Positions 10,128 through 22,256 of a stretch of 64,000 nt of DNA are shown here, in pieces (position 1 is the stretch's first letter; each line of letters opens with the position of its first letter). Position numbers and translations under genes: made by a program. The DNA is taken from positions 1 to 64,000 of the forward strand of contig MSJI02000919.1 in assembly GCA_001931905.2 (NCBI GenBank), given 5' to 3'. Under the pieces are notes generated by a model. That model did no database searches, was not told the origin of the DNA, and saw only the letters and a program-made list of their open reading frames with translations. The stretch is from Cladosporium sp. IMV 00045 (lineage: Eukaryota; Ascomycota; Dothideomycetes; Cladosporiales; Cladosporiaceae).

Positions 10128-11330
10128 TCACTTCCTCTTAGTCCTCGACTTCTTCTTCTTCTTCTTCCTCTTCTTGTCCGGCGCCGCCTTCTTCTTTTTC
10201 TTCCCCGCAGCCTCCCCACCGTTCAAAATAGCCTGATACTCATCCTCCTCGTTCTCCTCATCCTCCTCCTCTTCGCCCTCCAACAACTCCAAATCATCCT
10301 CATCCTCCTCGTCCTCATCCTCACTCCCACTTTCAACATCCTCACTCTCCTCCCTGCTTCCCTTCCCCTTCGCATTCTCCACCCTCCTCTTCGTCCCATA
10401 GACCTTCCTATTCTCCATCTCAAAACCCCCCTTCTCCCGTCTAAAAAGCGCCATAGTCGCCCTCGCATCTTCAACACTACTATGCTCCCCCACCTGAATC
10501 GTCAAACCCAACACACTCCTCGCCAAATTCCTCAGCGCGGGCGGCTTGCCTTTGCTCTCCACCCTAAACGGCGCATAGCGCGACGTATCCCTCACATCCC
10601 TACGGGGATGCGTCAGCTGCAGCGCCTGCATGTCCTTCTTAAGCGCATGTCCAATCAGGATCTTATCCCTGAGCAAGTCCGCAATGGCACTCTGCACTTC
10701 GGCGAAAGGCCGCGCGTACTCCGGCCGCAAGTGCCAGGGCGTCACGCCGGAGACGTGCGTGCGGTAGTCTTTGACGGCCGCGCCGGGGGGAGGTTGCACG
10801 AAGGAGTCGTAGATTTGCTCGCCGTGGAAGTTCACCACGGAGACGCGCGCGAGCAGGTCGTCGCTGTGCGGCGGCGGGCCGTGTCCGACCATTTCGCAGT
10901 CGAGGGCGAGGAATTTGCCCGCGCGGTGCGTGGGGTGGAGGCCGTTGTTGATGATGTCGGAGGGGGAGGAGGTGGAGTGTGCATTTTGGGTAGGTTTGGA
11001 GTGGGAGGTGCCGTAGGCGGCGGTCAGGTCGGCGGCGGGGATGTCGTGGGTGGTGAGGAGGGTGGAGTGTGGTTTGGTCGTGGGAGGTGAGGAGGTGGTG
11101 GAGGTGGAGGTGCCCATTTTGCGCTTTTTGGCGGCGTTGAGGGTCGATTTGGTGTGGCGGGGTGGGAGGTAGGTTGGTTTTTCTACGGGTCTCTTGCGTT
11201 TTGTGCTGGTGCCGGTGTTGTTGCCATTGCTCTTCTTGGAGGAGGAATCGTCTGGTTTCTTGTCGGCCTGGAGTTGGGCCTGCAGCTTTTTCCAGTTGCT
11301 CGACACGTTGCCTGATGGGATGCCGGGCAT
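10128..11330 (-). CDS. REX4: RNA exonuclease 4 (REX4), DEDDh family
   Basis: This 400-residue, intronless gene encodes a 3'-5' exoribonuclease; REX4 acts in the nucleolus in rRNA processing. The exonuclease domain starts at FLALDCEMVGHG (catalytic D144 and E146) and continues through RVSVVNFHGEQIYDSFV, DYRTHVSGVTPWHL and ILIGHALKKDMQAL (third acidic residue) to HSSVEDARATMALFR (the DEDDh histidine and last aspartate). The N-terminal 130 residues are basic and low in complexity (KRKRPVEKP, KKRKMG), suiting a nuclear or nucleolar signal. The last 100 residues are strikingly charged: a long Glu/Asp run followed by a Lys/Arg run ending KKSRTKRK. This acidic-basic tail is longer than in yeast REX4. 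It starts back-to-back with the AAA ATPase gene. Confidence 0.93.
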   Translation of the reverse strand: MPGIPSGNVSSNWKKLQAQLQADKKPDDSSSKKSNGNNTGTSTKRKRPVEKPTYLPPRHTKSTLNAAKKRKMGTSTSTTSSPPTTKPHSTLLTTHDIPAADLTAAYGTSHSKPTQNAHSTSSPSDIINNGLHPTHRAGKFLALDCEMVGHGPPPHSDDLLARVSVVNFHGEQIYDSFVQPPPGAAVKDYRTHVSGVTPWHLRPEYARPFAEVQSAIADLLRDKILIGHALKKDMQALQLTHPRRDVRDTSRYAPFRVESKGKPPALRNLARSVLGLTIQVGEHSSVEDARATMALFRREKGGFEMENRKVYGTKRRVENAKGKGSREESEDVESGSEDEDEEDEDDLELLEGEEEEDEENEEDEYQAILNGGEAAGKKKKKAAPDKKRKKKKKKSRTKRK

Positions 11331-11691
11331 GTTTGATGAGGCTGTTGTTTATATTTGCATCTTGCTTTTCCTGGGTGCGAGAAGGATTGGAAGGGTTGGT
11401 GAAGAATTAGTTAATCGATTAATTAATTAAAAGAACAAAAGCACAGAACATGTGAAGTTTTCTAGAAGCGCAAGCCCCATGCTCAGCCCGGCGGGTCACT
11501 CGCAGCCCTGGCGTCATTCAGCCAAGACTTGATCCATCCTCCATGCTCGATCTGCCCGCCAGAGACAGACAGAGAGAGAGAGACAGTGAGTGAGAGATCA
11601 ACATCCACTCCCAACCTCCAACAACACCCTCTTCACTTTCCCTTTCCTGTGTAGAGGCTATGATCACATTCAGTACAATTCACCGGCGAAC
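11331..11691. promoter_or_regulatory. Bidirectional promoter region, REX4 / MIT-AAA ATPase
   Basis: The two start codons are 361 bp apart and point away from each other. A GA-rich microsatellite sits at about 11561-11597. The role is inferred from gene orientation only. Confidence 0.45.
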
Positions 11692-14474
11692 ATGAATCTT
11701 CGAAAGGCGCCGGCGTCTTCCATGCAAAAGACCTACGACGAATGCTATTTGACTTGCTCCACCGCAATCTATTTTGAGGGACAGGTGCGTTACATTTTCA
11801 ATCTGTGAGTATGTACGTCCAACTGACAAGTTATTCAGAACAACGAAGCCCAGGCACTCCGTTCATGGCAAGAAGCCCTGGACCAAATCTACTACCACAA
11901 CGCCTACCGAGTGCCCAAGAGTTATGTCGCTAGGACCGAGACCGAAAAGGCGCTGCAGGACTCGCTGCGGAGCATGGAATTGCAATGCAAGGAGCGCGTG
12001 GATTTGCTTCAGACCTTGAAGAAGAGCAGGGATGACGCGGAGGAAGAGTTCAAGGCAGCTGCACCCGCTCAAGACGGGCCTTCCAAACTGCGCAAAGAAT
12101 CGCCCGCCGGCACGCCGAAGCCGCCTGGGGAGAAAACATGGCTTGGAGGCGACACCATTCCACCTGCGACTTATTCCGACATCCCTCGACCTGCGCCTCC
12201 CGTGTCGCGACCCGCTCCTTTACCTCCACGACCCAGTTACAGGAGCAAGAAATCTTCCGCTGAGGATATGCCCTCGACGAACAACAGTGCTGCAAACAAC
12301 TCTTCGTCGAATCTACTTCCACCGGGCGATCAACCGCGGAGAGGGTCTAGGACGCCCAGTCCGGAAAAGAAAGGCGGAATGCTCAGGACGCTGCGCAAGG
12401 AAGGCAAGGAGCGGAAGGGTTCTTCGTCCTCGGGGAAAATGATGCCTACGCTGCGTGGTAAAGCACCAGCAGCCGCGGCTACGGCAGCGACACAGGTCTG
12501 GTCTGGTCAACGATTGAGTGCAGGAAATGCTGAGCAGGCCCATCCTTCCGCTAACAGCGGCTCTTCGAACAACAATACCACTTGGGACCCGTATACGCGA
12601 TCTCTGGTAGACTCTGCGCCTGCTCGACACTCAGTGGATTTGCCTGAAAGAAGAGCGCCAGACAATACGTTTGCTAGGCCACCCAGCCCCCGAGATTATC
12701 TCAAGGCGCGACACAGCAACACCTCGCTCGAGGATTCTCAACGATCGAAACCCGCCAATTCACCATCGCCATATCCGGACTATCCTGTACAAATGAGCCC
12801 GTTTGCGAGGGAGGCATTTTCACGTAGCGAGGAATCTTTGGAACACTCTAAACCGCCACCTCCGCCACCACATTCAACTCCTTTATCTCCTCCATTACCG
12901 AAGAGTGTTCCGCCGCCCGTGGAAAAGAAACCTGCGCCCCGTACAATGGCCCAGGCTGGTCTAGGCCAGCCAATGCCATATCTGAAGGAATTCCCAAATC
13001 ACCCTCCAGCAAAGCCTCGAAAGCCACCAGAGATTGCGATCCAACAAGCAGCGAATCTGGCGGTAACGGAGAACTCAGCGGGGTTTAAGCGCCCTGGACT
13101 GCAGAGTCGACCAACACCTCCCATACCACGGCGCGCAGTAGCAAGAGCAGCTGGCGTTGTTAGTGCCACCGCCCAACGGCAGCAGCTTGACAGCGTCCAG
13201 AGCAATCTCAACGAAAGAAAGCGAGCCGATCCTGAGAAACCATTAGAAAACGAGCCTGCAGTAAGGAAATCGGCTGTGAAGAGAGCTGCGCCAAAAGTTA
13301 AAGCAAACAACATGCCCACGAAAACGATCACGCCTCCAGCCAGCGACGAGTCGCACGAATCAGACGAAGCTGGCGAATCCTCCTCTGCCGCGCAAGCACA
13401 ATCAAGCGAAGAGCAAGAATGGGACAAGCGAATCATGAAAATCATGAAGAACCTCCCCAAAGGCGTCGACGAAGCAGCCGCGAAGCAAATCTTCAACGAG
13501 ATTGTGATCAAAGGCGATGAAGTGCACTGGGACGACGTGGCGGGTCTCGAGATCGCCAAAAGCGCCCTCAAAGAGACCGTCGTCTACCCCTTCTTGCGTC
13601 CCGACCTCTTCATGGGCCTGCGCGAACCCGCGCGCGGTATGCTCCTCTTCGGCCCACCAGGAACGGGCAAAACAATGCTGGCCCGCGCCGTCGCGACGGA
13701 GAGCAAGAGCATTTTCTTCGCCATCTCCGCCAGCAGCTTGACGAGCAAATTCCTGGGCGAAAGTGAAAAGCTGGTCCGCGCCCTCTTCGCCATCGCCAAA
13801 GAACTCGCCCCCAGCATCATTTTCGTCGACGAAATCGACTCCCTCCTCGGCTCCCGCGGCGGCAGTTCCGAGCACGAAGCCACGCGCCGCATCAAAACGG
13901 AGTTTCTCATCCAGTGGTCGGATTTGCAGAAAGCCGCCGCAGGACGCGAGGAAAGCAACAAGGAGAAAGGCGACGCGAGCCGCGTCCTCGTCCTCGCTGC
14001 TACCAACCTCCCCTGGGCCATCGACGAGGCCGCCCGCCGCCGCTTCGTCCGCAGACAGTACATCCCCCTGCCCGAAGACTGGGTGCGCGAGCAGCAATTG
14101 CGCACCCTCCTCGCGGCGCAAAAACACGACATGGACGACGCGGAACTGGCGGAGCTCGTGCAGTACACTGATGGTAAGCGCAAATTCAAACCTCCCCTCC
14201 CCCCTCTTTCCCTCCCAAGTAATCTTTCGCTAACACCAACGTCAACAATACAGGCTTCTCCGGCTCCGACATCACCGCCCTAGCGAAAGACGCCGCCATG
14301 GGCCCTCTGAGGTCGCTCGGCGAGAAACTCCTGCACATGTCGCCCGAGGACATCAGACCCATAGGAATGCAGGATTTCCGCGCGAGTCTGACCAACATCC
14401 GGCCCAGCGTGAGCAAGCAGGGGTTGAAGGAGTTTGAGGACTGGGCTAGGGAGTTTGGCGAGAGGGGTGGGTGA
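11692..14474 (+). CDS. MIT-domain AAA ATPase (Sap1/fidgetin/spastin-like)
   Basis: Exons are 11692-11784, 11839-14173 and 14254-14474, giving 882 residues. The introns (54 and 80 nt) begin GTGCGT and GTAAGC. Exon 1 supplies the start of an MIT helical bundle (about residues 10-85: [16 protein letters not shown] joined to [20 protein letters not shown]), which binds ESCRT-III-type tails in related proteins. A long Pro/Ser-rich linker with several poly-proline patches follows to about residue 540. The AAA module has Walker A GPPGTGKT at about 636, Walker [10 protein letters not shown] at about 691, sensor residues at [17 protein letters not shown] and, after intron 2, [20 protein letters not shown]. 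It belongs to the meiotic-clade AAA ATPases (katanin, spastin, fidgetin, Vps4, Sap1). The linker and the MIT domain favour the Sap1/fidgetin-like fungal group, but the precise substrate cannot be read from the sequence. Confidence 0.9.
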
Positions 14475-15286
14475 TTTTTTGGTTTTGTTTTGCTTGTATG
14501 AGACGATGAGGAAAGGGTGCGGTGGGCGGGGGATTGTTGTTCTTGGGTTTGGGTTGGGTATTTTCTGTTTGCGGTTTCTTTTGGGGTGTGCATTGGGAGA
14601 GGACAATTTGGTTTTCTCGTTTGGGTTGGGTTGGATTGGATTGGAATTAGACATCTCATCTTGGGGTATACCCGACCAGGGAGAAAAGGGAGGATGGGAG
14701 GGGAGGCATTTTCCGGGTTTTACGAATTTCTCGTTCTTTTTTCTCTCCTCCTTTTCGTATGCTTGTTTTCTTTTCACGATCTCTTCTTTCACGTCTCTCT
14801 TTTTTGAGTGTTTTCCCTTGGGCAATGTAGACTTCAGGCTCAGTCAACAACGACAGAAGTCTTTCTTTTTCCTGATGGTCTTCCGCACTTGGAGGCGAAG
14901 TTGGTATAAGCGGAAGCCCTACCGGATATCGGGGCGCGGCCCGCGATGCATAAAACTTTAGCGTAGCTTAAAATAACCTGATTCAGAAAAGCTCTACCAT
15001 ATGCGTCCATCCTGGAAAGGATATCGAAGTGGACACTACAATTTGTTTGAATTGATTGAGCCCATCTCTGCGAGCGACTGCATAATTTAGCAAAGAACGT
15101 TTTTTGTCCAGGACTGGTCCCCATCTATCTAGTAACGTATGTACAATTCATGCCCGTGGAAGATGTGAAAACTGGGAGTGAGAGGAAAGGAGAAAAGAAA
15201 GACGAGACGCCACCGTTTCCGCCAACAAGAAGGCCGCACACAGCTGGTAATGAAATGACAATACGAAAAAGTCGACGATCTGCTTA
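14475..15286. other. Convergent intergenic region
   Basis: This is 3' flanking DNA between the AAA ATPase and the multicopper oxidase. It is T- and G-rich on the plus strand at 14475-14650 and shows no gene. Confidence 0.4.
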
Positions 15287-17435
15287 TTATCTGCGGGAGG
15301 GAGCAGCAGTCGTGACGGGCGAAGCAGAGGCTTTCACCACGGTCTGCCAGGTAGATGTCGTGGTGGCGCGGGCTGCACGAGGGAGCAAGTTGCCGATACC
15401 CAGGTCGGAATGGAGATCCACGTTGCCCAACAAACCATCGAAGCCCTGAACAGCCTCCGATGTAGTCGATGAACTGAAACCTGAGCCGGCATTTGACGGA
15501 GCAACGGATCGTGTTTGAGTGACAGAAGTAGTCCTTGGATCTCTATTGTCACCATTTTCGGCGTAGTAGCTCTTGTGGGCGGCGATGAGAGATGAGGCGG
15601 GTTGGTATGCATTCAGACTCCCAAGGGAGCGAACGGCCGAATGTCTAGCATCCTCTCCATAGGCTTCCTCAGTGAAATCAACGGCAGAGTACTCCTTGTT
15701 CTGTGGATCGTCGAAACCTTGCGTGTCTTCGAAGTCGTAGCCAAGCTCGGTCAGGAGGGTGACATTGAAGGCTGCCATCATCTCATGGTCTTCATGGACT
15801 AGATTGTGACAGTGGAACATGTACAAACCGTTCCAGGGGCCGAAATATGCTAAAACATGGACTGTTTCGCCAGGCTGAAGGAAAACGGTGTCCTTGAGAC
15901 CGGCGGTCTCATAGGGGAGCAAGCCCCGAGGACCACCAGAACGAGAAAGCACGCGCAGCGAGACGAGGTGAATGTGAACAGGATGTACCCCGCCGCCTCC
16001 GGTATGTCGGAGTTCCCATAATTCAACTGATCCTTGAGGCGGACGAGCCAGGATTCGAGAATTTGGGTCGCTGAACGCAACACCATTGATAGTCCAAATG
16101 GCATCGCCGCCCTGTTGGAAGTTGAAGACTTGGTCAACCTCAGTTTGGTTCTCCTTCTCTGGGAAATCGACATCAGGATTCAAGGTGTCAGGGACAGGGC
16201 CGTTGTTGCTATCATCGGAGACGCTGTTTCCAACAACGAAGCGCATGACTTTATCGGTATTCTCGAAGTCCTCGATGGCGGGGTTTTGAAGCTTGTTTGC
16301 GAGTGTAATGTTCTGACCTTGGACGCCGGAGAAATCGACCACGATCTCGTAGCGCTCGCCCATGGCAATGGTAAGGTCGTTCGTGGTCACGGGATGGCTG
16401 AACAGACCGGAGTCAGAGGCGATGACCTGAAAGTCGAGCCAGTTACCGTCTTCGTCAACGAGGTATAGATCGTAAGGGCGACTGACGGACATGTCGTAGA
16501 TCCTGAATCGATACCGCCTTGCCTCAACTTCGAGAAAAGGCCAAGGCATCTCGTTGACTTGAATGAATTCGCCAACAAAGTTTGTGTCAATGCCCTCGAT
16601 GGATAGCAGCTCGCCGTTGTCTTGGTAGGTCTTGTCCGAAAGTGCAAGAGGAACATCATACTTTCCGCTGGGCAGTCCCAATTGTTCCTCTGCAGGGTCT
16701 TCTATGATGTAAACACCAGCTTGTCCGTAGTAGGCGTTGACGGCTGTATGATGTTCTGCATGGTCATGATACCAAATTGAGCGAGCCCCCTCTGAGTTGG
16801 AATAATAGTAGTCCTTGTACTGGCCAACCTCCATCTCATCAGCTGCCCATCCATCCCATACAGAATGAGACGCTGATCCGTGAAGATGCATGACTGAAGT
16901 GCGCTCCCCATGGTTCAGAACTCTGACCACAGTCTCGCGGCCCGCTGTAACCTTGAAGGTAGGACCAGGAGTTGTCCCATTGTAACTATAAGTCGGTCAG
17001 CTTTTCTCCCTGGATGAAGGGCAATCGATGGTGGTACCACACATACCCGATCAGTTTTGTAGGCCCACGGTCCGGGAACAGCTGTGACTTGAATTCTTCG
17101 ATAGTCAACTGGTAATAGTCGATAGGAACGCCGTTCACCTCTTCCGTAAAGATAGGAACTGCGATTTCGGGGACTGGCAGAGGGTTTGCGAAGACGTAAG
17201 GATATTCAGGGCTTTGGCCTTCGTTGCCTTCTCCTCGCCACCTGGGCCGTCCTGGAACGTTGATGCGATCCAACACTGGGCCAACAACAGGAAGCTTGTC
17301 CAGCAGGCGTCTGTTGGTAAAGCGATCAGAGAGGCGGCTAGCGCGGTTGCTGAGCCTGTCTGTCAGACCAAAATCAAGGCGCTGACCCTCAGTCGTGGCC
17401 GCCAAAGCGAGGGATATCCACGAGGTGTAATGCAT
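15287..17435 (-). CDS. Secreted multicopper oxidase, bilirubin-oxidase-like
   Basis: Exon 1 is 17435-17047 and exon 2 is 16985-15287, with a 61-nt intron (GTATGT...TAG). Splicing restores IGYNGTTPGPTF, the usual start of the first cupredoxin domain. The protein has 695 residues. The ATG at 17435 opens a signal-peptide-like stretch (MHYTSWISLALAATT). All copper ligand motifs are present: HLHGSASHS (H163, H165), WYHDHAEHHTAVNAYYGQ (201 onward), HPVHIH (464-469) and HCHNLVHEDHEM (521-532) with an axial Met. The ASHSVWDGWA context and NLVHEDHEMMAAFNV point to bilirubin oxidase/CotA-type enzymes, not true laccases. A Ser/Thr-rich tail of about 150 residues ends the protein. Likely role: extracellular oxidation of phenols, pigments or bilirubin-like tetrapyrroles with reduction of O2 to water; the natural substrate is not deducible. 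Confidence 0.92.
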
Positions 17436-19603
17436 GGTGACACCCCAAATCAAGGATGATTGAAACGATCGACGGTAAGAACGAGTGATGTCCAGATGAA
17501 CTCAAAAGAGTGGTGTGAGACAATATGAGCGAGTATCCAGGGAGAAGGAGGTGCTATAAGAACAAAGTCGTACAATACAGAGTACCCACTACAGGATCAA
17601 CTGTTGTTTGGACCGGCACCTAGCTGAAAAGCTGGGTCCAAAAGTAGCAATAGCCATCGTGTCCAAGACGCGCAGCAAGGGTTCTCTGCGATTCATGCCA
17701 GGCCAGTGCAGGACGGTATCCTCACGAAACTTGGCTTGTGACGAGGCTTGGTCCGTGTAGGGTCGGGGGGCCAGGAGGATGGAGCCTCACCCCCAGGACG
17801 AATCGCGACAGACAGGCGTTCATTGGCAAATGCTCAGCCTTGAGATCTCGTCTGACGAGACTCAGACGCTCGCAACCGGCCGAGCACACCACTTGGTGCC
17901 TTGGGAGTAGAATGTCATGTAGTCATTCGGAGGATTATTTACCTTGGCCTGCAGGGTGTAAGTATAGCACAGATCGTATCGTTTGGCTGAAGGTGCCGCG
18001 CCGGCGGTCTAGCAGTAGACCAAAGCATGTGAAGTCATGGATAAAAGGATCGACATTAAGCATGGAGGGTGATGAAACGGGGGACCGCAAGCTTGGCTCA
18101 CGCTAACTAGGATCTGGCCTTGACCTTGGGAGACGGGATGTCGAGGTTGTAGAGACTGACTGCCACATTATTGATGCAATTGTGTCCGTCTTCGCCCCAA
18201 ATGTACGCTGCTGATGCTGGCCTTGCCCATGCTTATGGCTGTTTGCTTCAAGCCGGCTTCTCACGACCAACGATGTGGCCAGGCACTGTGCAGCCCTACT
18301 ACTGGCGCAGTGATTGATGCAAGGTTGAAATCTCCCTTGAACATGCATATCAGATTAATAGTCCGTGCGACGAGTTAAGCAAATGTCTTGGGGGCGAACG
18401 CTATCAAGAGTGGTGAACAAACGTCTACCACTGATAACGGTCAGCTCTTTCGTATGCACATGCAGGCAGCTGAGCCTCGATGGGCGATGCAGTCATCTTC
18501 GTACCTGCTTAGCTCCCCTCCCAATCTTCATCGCAACCAGGTCACAAGCCATGTTCGAAGCTGGCAAAATTATGAAGAATGTGCTGGACATTCGTGTGAA
18601 CGAGGCTGAGAGGCTTTCAAAGCCCCATCCGCCAACGCCCAGGAGCTACGAGCGAAATGCTTGGCCAGTGTCAAGGCGTCCCAGTACTATTGACCGTGCC
18701 GTCGGGTATTGATATGTAGTCCGCCAGTAAGACCTTTGGGTATCTGTTCATCTGGCAAAAATTTCAATCACATGTGCTTGGATCTCATGGCACAAGGATC
18801 AACAGGAACGGTGTACGTATCAAGAATTCAATCTGCTCGGAGAATTTCTGCCATGCAGGACAGCGCCGTGACAAGGCTGAGATGACACTCAGCCGCAACG
18901 CAAGCTGCAGAACATGAATGACAGACATACATATGCCTGCATAAGGAGACGAAATGCTTCGAAGAAACCCTTGACGAACCCTGGGCAGCAGCAACCGTCG
19001 CCGTCTTCGTGCAACGTGTGTACAACGTCGGAACGGCCATACTGCAACGCCGGTGCATCCTTCGTGAGGAGCTTCATTTGTTCAGCAGCACTTCATGCTA
19101 CGTATAGGCGATCTCCTACCAGGCGTTCTCACCTCGTATGTCTGTCAGCAATATCTGGCCGTTTGCGGCATGCCCGTTCCTGGAATTTCCTGCAAGGCCG
19201 GCCGTCAAAGCCTTTCCCATTTCCCAAATGGCCTAATCCAGACAACCAGCGATTCCAAGCCCCAAAGGGAAGTAGGTGTCCCAGCTATGGACTGCGCCAG
19301 CGATTTTGAGCTCCTTCGCCTTGGTGTTAAGTAAAAGTGGCAACCATGTCGCTTTCCATGCTGCCTCTTTCAAAGCCTCGGCGCCGCTTCATGGCCTTGA
19401 CCTGGCTATTTACAAACCTGCCCAGAGACGCACGCGTGGATATTCCCAGTAAGATCAGATATCGACCCCCCGTGTGGAGATTGGCGAGCCCTGGCCTTGG
19501 TATTTTGCAGATCCCCGGCATGGCATGCAAAACACGCTACGGACTTTCTGAAATGGCGCCATTGGCGCCACCCCAGCCACTTGGCAAAAGCACGATATAA
19601 CCG
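17436..19603. other. Long intergenic stretch before the transposon block
   Basis: No recognisable gene occurs in 2.2 kb. Reading frames are short and overlap on both strands. Base composition is ordinary and CpA/TpG are present at normal density, so RIP has not spread here. The first few hundred bases should include the promoter of the multicopper oxidase. Confidence 0.45.
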
Positions 19604-19778
19604 TCTGCAAAATGTGTGGTGCAGGTGGTCAATGCTTAGCCGGCTTTCCAGCTTTATATGGGGATCCTCATACAAACGTGGAAACCAGCTATAGCATCAC
19701 CTCGTCGTCGCCCTAAATAGGACCCTATCGTTAATCTAGTAGTAGTATAGGCATTTAAAGGTATTATTAGCTATTTAC
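19604..19778 (+). repeat. Left inverted arm of the transposon block
   Basis: This matches the reverse complement of 28733-28923 along its length with small gaps. Shared stretches include CTTAGCCGGCTTTCCAGCTT, GATCCTCATACAAACGTGG and TATTAGCTATTTAC. The outer 100 bp keeps CpA and TpG, while the inner part is RIP-altered. The true transposon end may be inside this arm; no target duplication was fixed. Confidence 0.8.
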
Positions 19779-19849
19779 TAGTATTATTACTAGTCCTATA
19801 GCTCGCCTAGCGCCTTACGTTACTATATAGATATAGTACCTACTCGAAG

Positions 19850-20830
19850 AAAGCTACTCTTAATTAGCTATCGCTCGCTAGCTCTTATTATATAGGAATA
19901 CTATCCGAAGGATAGATCGCAATCTTAATCTATTTAATAGCCCTTACGTACCGATAGGAGGCGTTATAAAAGGATAGCTACGCGCGCTTACGCTAGCCTA
20001 AGAGGATATACCTACTTCTACTCCTATACTAGTACTAGCTACTAATATAGCTAGTTTATCCTTACTTATCTTAATAACCGACTAATAGTATACCTCGATA
20101 AGGTAGCCCTAGCTATCTACGACTAATTCAAAGTTTATCTATATAAGACTACTATAGGCTATATCCTTAAGAAGCGTAGTTAGTCTCGAAAGGTATTAAA
20201 ACGATAAGCGCTTAAAGCTAATACTACGCTCTAAGCGATATTTATAACAAAGATAGCCTAGTATCTAGTAGATAGGCTAGTATTCTTAGATAAGAGTATA
20301 TCTAACGAGCAAATAGGATATAAGAAGCGTAGGTAGTCGCTCGTAAGAGTCGATTACATAGATTTAGTATTAATAAAGTAGTATATATAGTAGAGTATCC
20401 TACTAGCTCTTATAATTAATAGCTATTTACTAGAGCTCTTAATCCTATAGGCCGGTATTAACTAAGCGGTATTTAATTAGTTTATCGCTAATTATATACT
20501 ACTATACCTTAATATAGGTATAGTAATTATACTAGATAATACCTCTATCTATTACGACCTATTATTAAGAGCGATAGTCGAAGTAGCTAGCTACTAACTA
20601 CTATATCTACTACTATATTCGCCGGATTTAAACCTAATTAAATAGACGTTTAATATACTAAAAGCGTAGATAAAAAGGAATATAGTAATAGTAGTAGTCT
20701 TTAGGAATTTTAGCGCATTTCTATCGTACGCTATATAGGAGGTAATAGGTAATATTCGAGGTTATTATTATAAGAGCGGATATAGGTTTTAAGGCTCTAA
20801 ATTTAACTAAGTTAATTATTTAAAAGTTAA
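19850..20830 (+). pseudogene. Relic Tc1/mariner-type (DDE_3) transposase
   Basis: Reading through many stop codons on the plus strand, the DDE_3 transposase pattern is still visible. There is an FLDKS block near 20282 (first catalytic Asp), LDNTSIYY near 20532 (second catalytic Asp followed by Asn), and YSPDLNPI near 20615 (the segment before the third catalytic residue), then a TFNILKA-like helix. In living members these read FLDES, MDNASIH and YSPDFNPIE. Nearly all stops are TAG or TAA where CAG, CAA or TGG would be expected, as RIP predicts. The protein is dead. Confidence 0.8.
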
Positions 20831-21722
20831 TATTACGATTACCTAATTAGGATTAGTAGGGTACGAAAACACAGAAATAATACGCTAAAACCTAGAGCTA
20901 AGTAGGCTAGCTACTTCTAGAGCGAAATTATAGAGATTATAGAATATTATTATTATTACTTTAAAAGTAGGTAATTACTATGCAACTAGTATTATAGATT
21001 TTTAAGGTATTATTTAATAAGTATAAAGAGTAAAGTAAGCGCTTTTTAATAGTTTAAACTACGATAGAAATAGAGTAATAATACGTATATAGTAATATTA
21101 CAAAGTAAGCTATAGAAATACTAAATTCCTAGCTAAATTCCTAGTATCTAGCCTCGAGTAGCTACTCGCTTACTTATAAAGCTATTAATATATTACTTTA
21201 TCCTTAACTAATACCCTTTTATTAACCCCTTTTTATGCTATTTAGCTTTCGTTAAAGTAGTAATATCTTATAGAGTATAGTCCTTAGTAATAAATAGGTC
21301 TTTTAGGTAGTCTAAATTAGCTAGGCGGTTACGCTAATCGACCTTTAAAGCGTACTAGGCGAAGCAATCTAGTACTAGCTAGTCTAGAGTAGTTTAAGAG
21401 CTATCTAATTAAATATACTCCTATAGAAGGCTCTAGTAGCCTTACTACTATAATATAAATAATAAGGAGTTATAGCTAAAGAAGAACTAAAGCGTAATAG
21501 TAATATACTAGCTTTAGAGACCTCCTATTAGTGCTAGTAGCTGCTCGTAGGCTAAACTAACCTCTCCTATACTACCTATTCGATAATAATTATATTTATA
21601 GTAGTACTCTTTTACCTCTCTTACGTTCCTTATTATTATAAAGGTCCTAATCGATAGCTAATTAAGATTACCTACGCTAGCCTAGATATCCTAGTTCTAG
21701 GCTACGATAATATCTAGATAAA
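20831..21722. other. RIP-degraded filler of unknown origin
   Basis: This TA-rich sequence lies between the transposase relic and the left LTR. I recognise no protein pattern in it. It may be the rest of the DNA transposon or another inserted fragment. Confidence 0.4.
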
Positions 21723-21925
21723 TGTAATAGGGGTAATAGCTAGTAGTAGGAAGTTAACTAAGAGGTAGGCTTCTTAGGTATAAATAATAGAGAGTAGTAA
21801 CAATCTAACTAATCGATATACTTAGATAGTAAATTTAAGTACTAGCTTTATTACTTAGATTAAGTATAAGGCTTCTATAAACTATAGACTAACTCTAAAT
21901 CTATATACTAAAGAGACTCGTAGCA
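21723..21925 (-). repeat. Left LTR (3' LTR) of the Gypsy element
   Basis: About 200 bp match 28311-28515 in the same orientation, beginning TGTAATAGGGG and sharing GGAAGTTAACTAAG, GGTAGGCTTCTTAGGTATAA and TACTAGCTTTATTACTTAGA. It is the 3' LTR because the coding relic reads on the minus strand. The outer edge is uncertain by about 10 bp. Confidence 0.8.
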
Positions 21926-22256
21926 TTAATCTATAAAGAGGATAGATTAGTCTAATCTATATACTAGATTAGTTTGCGTCCTAACTTTAGGTTAGTTAAG
22001 TTGTTACCTTAGGTACTAACTTAGATTAGTCTATAACGTAGGGTCGTAACCTAGTTATAGCGATTACGTAGAGAGGCTTCTATACTCCTAGGAGTATTAT
22101 ATTATCCCTTTTCTAGCCTAGCGTTATCCTAACGCTTATCTATAGCTAGAACTTTATTAGTTAACTTGCTTCCTTTCTTTATGTTTCCTAATAGCTTCTA
22201 CTACTAAATATAAACGCTTTCGACTTACTACTAAAACCGCTACTACTAGTACCGAA

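Noticed and set aside
10482..11090. 202-codon plus-strand frame
   Set aside because: It lies antisense to the REX4 exonuclease domain, whose catalytic motifs are intact on the minus strand.
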